From Patescibacteria group bacterium (GTDB lineage Bacteria > Patescibacteriota > Patescibacteriia > XYB2-FULL-38-15): 17,501 nucleotides of DNA. Position 1 is the first letter of the stretch, and each line of letters starts with the position of its first letter. Below the pieces are notes generated by a model that was not told the DNA's origin, searched no databases, and worked only from the letters and a program-made list of their open reading frames with translations. Positions 12,802 through 17,501 of this stretch are shown here, piece after piece. The stretch is from positions 1-17,501 of the forward strand of contig JAHIRI010000004.1 in assembly GCA_018818855.1 (NCBI GenBank), read 5' to 3'. The position numbers and the translations under genes are program-made.

Positions 12802-13431
12802 TTAACGAGAATAAAATTCAATAATCATCTTAAGATCAAACTGCGTCTTCATATCATCTTTTGTCGGTTTTCTTAAAACTTTCCCTTCAATTTTGACTGC
12901 ATCAAGCGCAAGCCAAGCCGGCGGTTCGTGCTTTGCGAGCGTCTGCGGTAAATTCTGAAAAATTTTTTTACCCGCAACGCTGGTTTTGATAGAAATTACA
13001 TCGCCGATTTTTACTTGAAAAGAAGGAATTGTTACCCTTTTCCCATTCACGAAAAGCAAACCATGTCCAACAAGTTGTCTTGCCCCCTGGCGTGATTTTC
13101 CGATTCCGAGACGATAAACAACATTGTCAAACCGTGTCTCTAAAAGTTGAAGCAAAAATTCGCTTGTGTCGCCTTTTCTCTTGATGGCCTTTTCAAAATA
13201 ATTTCTAAATTGTCTCTCTAAAATTCCGTAAATGCGTTTTGCTTTTTGTTTTTCTCTAAGCTGTGTTCCATAGCCGGTCAATCTGATTTTTCCCTTAGGA
13301 CCATGTACCCCCGGCGGATAACCCCTTCTTACAATAGCGCATTTTGCCAAATTGCAACGCTCCCCTTTTAAAAAGAGTTTTTCTCCCTCGCGACGACATT
13401 GTGCGCATCTAGCTTTTAAATTTCTTGCCAT
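12802..13431 (-). CDS. rpsD: Ribosomal protein uS4 (zinc-binding type)
   Basis: S4 is a primary 16S rRNA-binding protein that starts assembly of the 30S body and in some bacteria represses its own operon. The 209-residue product has the four-cysteine zinc site at C9, C12, C26 and C31, as in the Thermus protein. 'GYGTQLREKQKAKRIYGILERQFRNYF' follows, then the S4 RNA-binding domain with 'RFDNVVYRLGIGKSRQGARQLVGHGLLFVNGKRVTIPSFQVKIGDVI' at about residues 99-146. The end is the usual '...IIEFYSR'. The gene lies eight bases after rpsK and 27 before rpoA. Confidence 0.96.
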   Translation of the reverse strand: MARNLKARCAQCRREGEKLFLKGERCNLAKCAIVRRGYPPGVHGPKGKIRLTGYGTQLREKQKAKRIYGILERQFRNYFEKAIKRKGDTSEFLLQLLETRFDNVVYRLGIGKSRQGARQLVGHGLLFVNGKRVTIPSFQVKIGDVISIKTSVAGKKIFQNLPQTLAKHEPPAWLALDAVKIEGKVLRKPTKDDMKTQFDLKMIIEFYSR

Positions 13432-13439
13432 ATTTCAAA

Positions 13440-13925
13440 TTAAACTCTCCTTGGTTTTGGTGCCCGGCAACCGTTGTGCGGAATTGGGGTCACATCCTTA
13501 ATTGATAAAACATTTAATCCATTAGCGTTTAAGGCGCGAACTGCCGCTTCCCGTCCTGAACCGACGCCCCTTACAAAAACATTCACCTCTTGCAAACCGT
13601 AATCAACAACCTTGTCCGCTGCGTTTTTAACCACTATACCCGCGGCGTAAGGAGTAGATTTTTTTGCTCCCTTAAATCCGCAAAGCCCAGCCGAAGCCCA
13701 CGACAAGACATTGCCATTTGGATCAGCTAGAGTAACGATTGTGTTATTGTAAGTAGCTTGAATATAAGCTTGGCCGCTTGGCACATGCCTCACAACTTTT
13801 TTCTTTTTCGCTTTTGCTTTTGGGGCTGTTCCGGTTTTTCCCGCAGCTTTTTCCTCAGTTTTTTCTGCAGTCTTTTTTTCTTCCGGACCGGCTGCCTCAG
13901 TTTTTACAATTTGTTCTTCTGCCAT
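13440..13925 (-). CDS. rpsK: Ribosomal protein uS11 with Lys/Glu-rich N-terminal extension
   Basis: S11 sits on the 30S platform next to the Shine-Dalgarno/anti-Shine-Dalgarno helix. The core from about residue 45 shows 'HVPSGQAYIQATYNNTIVTLADPNGNVLSWASAGLCGFKGAKKSTPYAA' and ends in 'VRGVGSGREAAVRAL' and 'VTPIPHNGCRAPKPRRV'. Length is 161 residues against about 129 in Escherichia coli; the difference is a Glu/Lys/Ala-rich segment at 1-44, similar in style to the S9 extension and the RpoA tail. The ATG at 13925 has no Shine-Dalgarno sequence. Confidence 0.96.
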   Translation of the reverse strand: MAEEQIVKTEAAGPEEKKTAEKTEEKAAGKTGTAPKAKAKKKKVVRHVPSGQAYIQATYNNTIVTLADPNGNVLSWASAGLCGFKGAKKSTPYAAGIVVKNAADKVVDYGLQEVNVFVRGVGSGREAAVRALNANGLNVLSIKDVTPIPHNGCRAPKPRRV

Positions 13926-13950
13926 AGATTATTTTATTTTTTGATTTATT

Positions 13951-14343
13951 TTATGTTTTTTGTCCTGCCGGTTTACGGCCGCTGCCCATCGTTCTTCGAG
14001 TGTTTCCGCGGACAGTGCGGGAATTTGTTTTTGTTCTCTGCCCACGCGCCGGGAGACCCCTTGCATGTCGCGTTCCGCGGTAAGCGCCGACTTCTTTTAA
14101 TCTTTTAATATTGCTGAATATATCTCTTTTTAAATCGCCTTCAACTTTATAATTTTTTTCAATAAATTCTCTCAGTTTATTAACATCTTCTTCAGAAAGA
14201 GCATTGGTTCTTGTGTCTGGATTAATTTTTGTGGCCGCCAAAATTTTATTCGCCTGTGATCGGCCAATACCATATAAATAACCCAATGCAATTTCTATTC
14301 TTTTGTTTTGGGGCAACACGAGCCCGGCAATTCTGACAACCAT
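13951..14343 (-). CDS. rpsM: Ribosomal protein uS13
   Basis: S13 lies in the 30S head and contacts the P-site tRNA and the central bridge to 50S. The 130-residue product reads 'VVRIAGLVLPQNKRIEIALGYLYGIGRSQANKIL' at the start, 'LKRDIFSNIKRLKEVGAYRGTRHARGLPARGQRTKTNSRT' in the middle and a basic end. The ATG at 14343 is preferred over a TTG nine bases upstream because S13 proteins start just before the RIAG motif. No Shine-Dalgarno sequence is visible; the leader is AT-rich. Confidence 0.95.
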   Translation of the reverse strand: MVVRIAGLVLPQNKRIEIALGYLYGIGRSQANKILAATKINPDTRTNALSEEDVNKLREFIEKNYKVEGDLKRDIFSNIKRLKEVGAYRGTRHARGLPARGQRTKTNSRTVRGNTRRTMGSGRKPAGQKT

Positions 14344-14389
14344 ATGAAACAAAAATTTTTAATTTTACGTTTTTAATTTTTAATTTATT

Positions 14390-14503
14390 CTAGCCTTGTC
14401 TTTGTTTATGTTTAGCTGTTTTACAAATAACAAAAATCCGCTTACCGCGCTTTATAACTTTACATGACGGACAAATTTTTTTCACTGAAGCTCTAACTTT
14501 CAT
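14390..14503 (-). CDS. rpmJ: Ribosomal protein bL36 (zinc-ribbon form)
   Basis: This 37-residue protein begins MKVRASVKKICPSCKVIKR and ends with KTAKHKQRQG. Cysteines 11, 14 and 27 and histidine 32 form the C-x2-C-x12-C-x4-H zinc ribbon of the metal-binding L36 type. It binds 23S rRNA in the 50S subunit. The place between infA and rpsM, with six bases to infA, is the standard one. Confidence 0.97.
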   Translation of the reverse strand: MKVRASVKKICPSCKVIKRGKRIFVICKTAKHKQRQG

Positions 14504-14509
14504 AAATTT

Positions 14510-14734
14510 TTAACCTCTATAAACCACTCTTCCCTTTGTCAAATCATAAGGCGTCATTTCTACCTTTACTTTGTCACCAGGAAGTAATCGTATCTTATGT
14601 AAACGCATTTTACCAGAAAGATGACCCAAAATTGTATGGCCGTCCTCCAGTTTAATTTTGAAAGTGGCTGCCGGTAAAAGTTCTTCTACCGTGCCATTCA
14701 CTTCGATAAACTCTTTACTCTTGTCTTTCACCAT
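14510..14734 (-). CDS. infA: Translation initiation factor IF-1
   Basis: IF-1 binds the 30S A site and helps IF-2 and IF-3 select the initiator tRNA. The 74-residue product is a single OB-fold: 'FIEVNGTVEELLPAATFKIKLEDGHTILGHLSGKMRLHKIRLLPGDKVKVEMTPYDLTKGRVVYRG' spans residues 9-74 with the family's conserved G-H-L/I-S-G-K-M-R core. The ATG at 14734 is chosen by family length; no Shine-Dalgarno sequence is present. It is the first gene of the operon driven by the tandem promoters at 14848-14910, with a leader of about 105 bases. Confidence 0.97.
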   Translation of the reverse strand: MVKDKSKEFIEVNGTVEELLPAATFKIKLEDGHTILGHLSGKMRLHKIRLLPGDKVKVEMTPYDLTKGRVVYRG

Positions 14735-14784
14735 AAGGTGTGGGCTTTTTAATTTTATATTTGATAACTAAAACAAAAACCGCA

Positions 14785-14809
14785 GAACCCGGAATCTCAT
14801 AACCGAGTC
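14785..14809 (-). promoter_or_regulatory. Possible leader hairpin upstream of infA
   Basis: In the leader RNA, GACTCGG (14809-14803) can pair with CCGGGTTC (14792-14785) with one bulge around a ten-base loop. It is short and imperfect; a ribosomal-protein autoregulatory site is possible but not supported by any known consensus. Confidence 0.25.
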
Positions 14810-14847
14810 CCCAGTCCTAAAATTTTGATTTCGTTATTACTGGAATT

Positions 14848-14876
14848 ATTATATTATTCCCCTTAAAAGGTGTCAA
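14848..14876 (-). promoter_or_regulatory. Consensus promoter P2 of the infA-rpsI operon
   Basis: TTGACA (14876-14871), 17 bases and TATAAT (14853-14848) match the sigma-70 consensus at all twelve positions. It is the promoter nearer to infA. Confidence 0.9.
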
Positions 14877-14881
14877 GTACT

Positions 14882-14910
14882 ATTATACAGAATACTCTTA
14901 TTTCTGTCAA
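14882..14910 (-). promoter_or_regulatory. Consensus promoter P1 of the infA-rpsI operon
   Basis: TTGACA (14910-14905), 17 bases and TATAAT (14887-14882) again match consensus at all twelve positions. It lies 34 bases upstream of P2 and only 11 bases beyond the alaS stop, leaving no room for an alaS terminator. Confidence 0.9.
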
Positions 14911-14920
14911 ACAAAAAGGC

Positions 14921-16666
14921 TCAATGTTCCAAAACCGCTTTAATTCGACGAATTCCGGCGCTTGAAGCTTCTTCTTTAATAATCTTAAAAGTCCCTAATT
15001 CGCCGGTATTGTCCACATGCGGCCCGCCGCAGATTTCCTTGCTAAAATTATTGATTGTGTAGACTTTTACTTTATCGCCGTATTTATGTTCAAAAACTCC
15101 GGTCGCACCTTGGGTTTTTGCTTCGTCAGTCGTTATTTCTTCCATTTGCACCGGAATTTTCTTGGCGATTTGCTCGTTCACTAAATCTTCTACTTTTTTA
15201 ATTTCTTCAGGTGTCATCTTTTGCGGATGAGAAAAATCAAAGCGCAATCTCTCGGAGGTGATATTGCTTCCTTTTTGCACGACGTGATCGCCCAAAACTT
15301 TTCGGAGCGCCGCAAGCATTAAATGCGCCGCAGTATGTAATTGTTTTACTTCGTCAGACGCATCCGCTAATCCCCCTTTAAATTGTCCGGCCGAAGCCGT
15401 GCGCGAAAGTTCTTGGTGTTTTTTAAATTCTGTTTCGAATTCACGGACATCAACCTGCATATTTCTATCGCGCGCCAACTCGATTGTCAGTTCCAGGGGG
15501 AAACCATAAGTAGTAAACAGATTAAACGCGTCTTTGCCAGTAATTTTTTCCAATTTTTCAAATTCTTTCAATCCTTTTTCTAATGTTTTATTAAATTTAG
15601 TTTGCTCTTTATCCAGCTCTTCAAATATTTTTCGTTCATTATCGGCCAGTTCCGGATAAACCTCTTTGTACGCATCCATCACGGCCGCCGCCAGTGGTTC
15701 GCAAAAAGCTCTCGACGTATCAACGCCAATTTTCTTAGCATGACGAATTGCTCGGCGAATCAAACGGCGTAGAATATAACCCTGGCCGACGTTTGACGGG
15801 GTAACACCAATCGGATCGCCCAAAATAAAAGTTGCGGCGCGGATATGATCGGCGATAATTCTCACCGACTTTTCATCAGGCGAAGTCCCGGCCACTGCCT
15901 TAATTTTTTTCACGAGTGGCGCGAACATTTCTGTTTCATAAACACTTTTACAACCATTCAAAACTCCAATCGTTCGCTCAAGCCCCATGCCCGTATCAAT
16001 ATTTTTCTGCGCGAGCGGCTCATACTTCCCTTCCGCGGTTTTATTGTATTGCATGAAAACATCATTCCAAATTTCCACCCAATTTTTATTTTTTGGATCA
16101 AAAATTTCCGGCGCTTCGCCTTCGCCCGCCCAGAAAAACATTTCTGTGTCTGGTCCTTGCGGCCCCGGCAGCTTGCCGCCGGCTGGCCACCAATTATCTT
16201 CTTTTGGCAGTCGCGCAATCCTTTCTTCTGCCACGCCCAAATCCCGCCATATTTTATGCGCTTCTTCGTCAAACGGCGCGTCTTCATCTCCGGCAAAAAC
16301 TGAAACCGCGAGATATTTTTTATCAAATCCAAGTTTATCCGTCAAAAATTCCCAAGACATTTTTATGGCGTCTTCTTTAAAATAATCTCCAAGCGACCAA
16401 TTTCCTAACATTTCAAAAAAGGTATTATGCCAGTTATCTCCCACCTCATCAATATCACCGGTACGGATGCATTTTTGCACGCTTGTTAAACGTTTTCCAC
16501 CTGGGTGTTTTTCCCCAAGCAAAAACGGCACGAGTGGGTGCATACCAGCGGTAGTAAACAAAACCGTCGGATCATTTTCCGGAATTAAAGAAGCAGAAGG
16601 AAGAATGGCATGTCCCCTTTCTTTAAAAAACTCTAAATATTTTTCTCTCAATTCTTTTGCTGTCAT
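14921..16666 (-). CDS. alaS: Alanyl-tRNA synthetase, compact form without C-Ala domain
   Basis: AlaRS charges tRNA-Ala with alanine. The 581-residue protein has the class II catalytic domain: motif 1 around 'VLFTTAGMHPLVPFLLG', motif 2 'RTGDIDEVGDNWHNTFFEMLGNWSLGDYF', motif 3 'GMGLERT'. These are followed by the tRNA-recognition helices with 'GQGYILRRLIRRAIRHAKK'. The editing domain has its zinc set intact: H444 and H448 in HTAAH, C546 and H550 in CGGPH, which clear mischarged Ser and Gly. The C-terminal oligomerisation/C-Ala part of the usual 870-880 residue enzyme is missing, and the stop at 14921 is directly followed by promoter P1. The start abuts a heptamer repeat and has no ribosome site. 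It is probably co-transcribed with mnmA upstream. Confidence 0.95.
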   Translation of the reverse strand: MTAKELREKYLEFFKERGHAILPSASLIPENDPTVLFTTAGMHPLVPFLLGEKHPGGKRLTSVQKCIRTGDIDEVGDNWHNTFFEMLGNWSLGDYFKEDAIKMSWEFLTDKLGFDKKYLAVSVFAGDEDAPFDEEAHKIWRDLGVAEERIARLPKEDNWWPAGGKLPGPQGPDTEMFFWAGEGEAPEIFDPKNKNWVEIWNDVFMQYNKTAEGKYEPLAQKNIDTGMGLERTIGVLNGCKSVYETEMFAPLVKKIKAVAGTSPDEKSVRIIADHIRAATFILGDPIGVTPSNVGQGYILRRLIRRAIRHAKKIGVDTSRAFCEPLAAAVMDAYKEVYPELADNERKIFEELDKEQTKFNKTLEKGLKEFEKLEKITGKDAFNLFTTYGFPLELTIELARDRNMQVDVREFETEFKKHQELSRTASAGQFKGGLADASDEVKQLHTAAHLMLAALRKVLGDHVVQKGSNITSERLRFDFSHPQKMTPEEIKKVEDLVNEQIAKKIPVQMEEITTDEAKTQGATGVFEHKYGDKVKVYTINNFSKEICGGPHVDNTGELGTFKIIKEEASSAGIRRIKAVLEH

Positions 16667-16670
16667 AAAT

Positions 16671-16762
16671 TAGTATTTAGTATTTTGTATATAGTATCTA
16701 GTATAAAAATTTAAGTGCGAAAAATCAAATACCAGATACAAGATACTAAATACTAGATACCC
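16671..16762. repeat. Inverted array of TAGTATT-type heptamers between mnmA and alaS
   Basis: Left arm (plus strand): TAGTATT, TAGTATT, TTGTATA, TAGTATC, TAGTATA at 16671-16705. Right arm, at 16728-16762: AATACCA, GATACAA, GATACTA, AATACTA, GATACCC, which is the reverse complement of the same motif. Four heptamers pair at 7, 6, 6 and 5 of 7 positions, giving a long AT-rich hairpin around a 22-base centre. The right arm encodes the last mnmA codons and its TAG stop. Confidence 0.85.
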
Positions 16763-17501
16763 CGATAATTCCCCCGCCGATCACTTCATCTCTTCTATAA
16801 AATACCACCGACTGCCCTGCCGTGATGGCTCTCTGGGGTTTATCAAAAATTATTTTATAATTATTTTTTACTTTTTTAATCACGCACGATGCCTCTTTGT
16901 GTTTATATCTGATTTTCACTTTAACGCGAAGCGGCAATTTCGGCGCAGCGCCAGAAATCCAACTAACTTTTCCCGCAACCAATTCTTTGGATAACAACTT
17001 CTTTTGATCGCGACTAACAAACAAAATATTTTTTTTCACATCCATTTTTACAATGTACCACGGTCCGCCGCCAAGTTTCAATCCCCTTCTCTGGCCAATA
17101 GTATAAAACGGCAAACCGTCATGATCGCCCAAATTTTTCCCACTTTCCAATGCCACAATTTTCCCGCTCTTAACTTTTAAATACTTTTTCAAAAAACTTT
17201 TTAAACTTGTGCCGACAAAACAAACTTCCTGGCTGTCTTTTTTTGCGTGGACTGGCAAGCCGAATTTTTTGGCCATCTCGCGAACCTTCGGTTTTTTATA
17301 ATTTCCAACTGGAAATAAAACGTGGCTCAGTTTATCTTGCGTCAAAGTGTACAAAAAATATGACTGATCTTTTTCCGGATCTTTTCCTTTCAATAATTTA
17401 CCGTCTTCCACCCGCACGTAATGACCAGTCGCGACATATTCCGCGCCCATTGCTTTCGCCTTTTGTAGTAATTCTCCAAATTTTATAAACCGGTTGCATT
17501 C
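16746..17501 (-). CDS. mnmA: tRNA-uridine 2-sulfurtransferase MnmA (5' end outside window)
   Basis: MnmA uses ATP and a persulfide to put sulfur on the wobble U34 of Glu, Gln and Lys tRNAs. The frame is open to the window edge, and the first visible residues 'ECNRFIKFGELLQKAKAMGAEYVATGHYV' hold the catalytic cysteine of the C-N-x-x-I-K-F motif. The second catalytic cysteine is in 'DSQEVCFVG', and 'LPFYTIGQRRGLKLGGGPWYIV' is the central conserved block. The N-terminal PP-loop (SGGxDS) lies beyond the window. The usual ending '...GGGIIE' here runs GGGIIGVSSI, the last residues and stop being encoded by the heptamer repeat. A downstream ATG at 17450 is internal, not the start. Confidence 0.94.
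   Translation of the reverse strand, partial: ECNRFIKFGELLQKAKAMGAEYVATGHYVRVEDGKLLKGKDPEKDQSYFLYTLTQDKLSHVLFPVGNYKKPKVREMAKKFGLPVHAKKDSQEVCFVGTSLKSFLKKYLKVKSGKIVALESGKNLGDHDGLPFYTIGQRRGLKLGGGPWYIVKMDVKKNILFVSRDQKKLLSKELVAGKVSWISGAAPKLPLRVKVKIRYKHKEASCVIKKVKNNYKIIFDKPQRAITAGQSVVFYRRDEVIGGGIIGVSSI

Noticed and set aside
14735..14847. tRNA or small RNA gene in the infA leader
   Set aside because: No cloverleaf or T-loop consensus is seen, only one weak hairpin.
16671..16762. Possible CRISPR-like array between mnmA and alaS
   Set aside because: The units are 7 bp and contiguous with no spacers, and the second half is the inverse complement of the first.
16671..16762. Terminator for mnmA
   Set aside because: The hairpin is AT-rich with no T tract after it, and the alaS gene follows within four bases on the same strand.
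17448..17450. ATG as the start of mnmA
   Set aside because: The frame continues upstream to the window edge and encodes the conserved CNRFIKFG motif with the catalytic cysteine.

Overview
The window looks like a chromosomal segment of an uncultured Candidatus Patescibacteria (CPR) bacterium, most likely of the Parcubacteria group. The base composition is moderately AT-rich. The run infA-rpmJ-rpsM-rpsK-rpsD-rpoA-rplQ-rplM-rpsI is in the order usual for that group. Several housekeeping proteins are reduced: the RNA polymerase alpha subunit has no C-terminal domain and alanyl-tRNA synthetase is about 581 residues. Most genes lack a Shine-Dalgarno sequence. UGA is used as a stop codon (for example at 412-414, 1736-1738 and 5951-5953), which argues against the Gracilibacteria/SR1 code. 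The phylum call is inference; no marker phylogeny was run.

Layout. 1-1738 (+): the end of a pentapeptide-repeat protein, a YunG-like protein and a PD40 beta-propeller lipoprotein. 1831-5528 (+): a CPA2 (NapA/Kef-type) cation/proton antiporter, two CaCA-family (Na+/Ca2+ exchanger-like) proteins, and PanD, closed by a strong terminator. 5580-5955 (-): a GC-rich orphan gene with its own promoter, AGGAGG ribosome site and terminator. 5951-8544 (-): a Wzx-like flippase and a GT4 glycosyltransferase with an ATGA overlap, probably for surface polysaccharide. 8678-9373 (+): a second self-contained GC-rich orphan cassette. 9376-10467 (-): queA carrying an in-frame palindromic repeat. 10643-14910 (-): the ribosomal protein/rpoA operon driven by two tandem consensus promoters. 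14921-17501 (-): alaS and the 5'-truncated mnmA, separated by a heptamer inverted repeat.

Functionally the window joins translation (ribosomal proteins, IF-1, AlaRS and the tRNA modifiers MnmA and QueA), transcription (RpoA), envelope polysaccharide export and assembly, and ion homeostasis. PanD is a lone pantothenate-pathway enzyme here.

Three features stand out. (1) Two unrecognised GC-rich genes sit in compact, fully equipped expression cassettes unlike their neighbours. (2) Short repeats have entered genes and leaders: a palindromic repeat inside queA and another in the flippase leader; a 7-bp tandem repeat inside the glycosyltransferase; and an inverted array of such heptamers that supplies the mnmA stop codon and abuts the alaS start. 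(3) RpoA has replaced its C-terminal domain with an acidic tail ending in an AT-hook-like motif.
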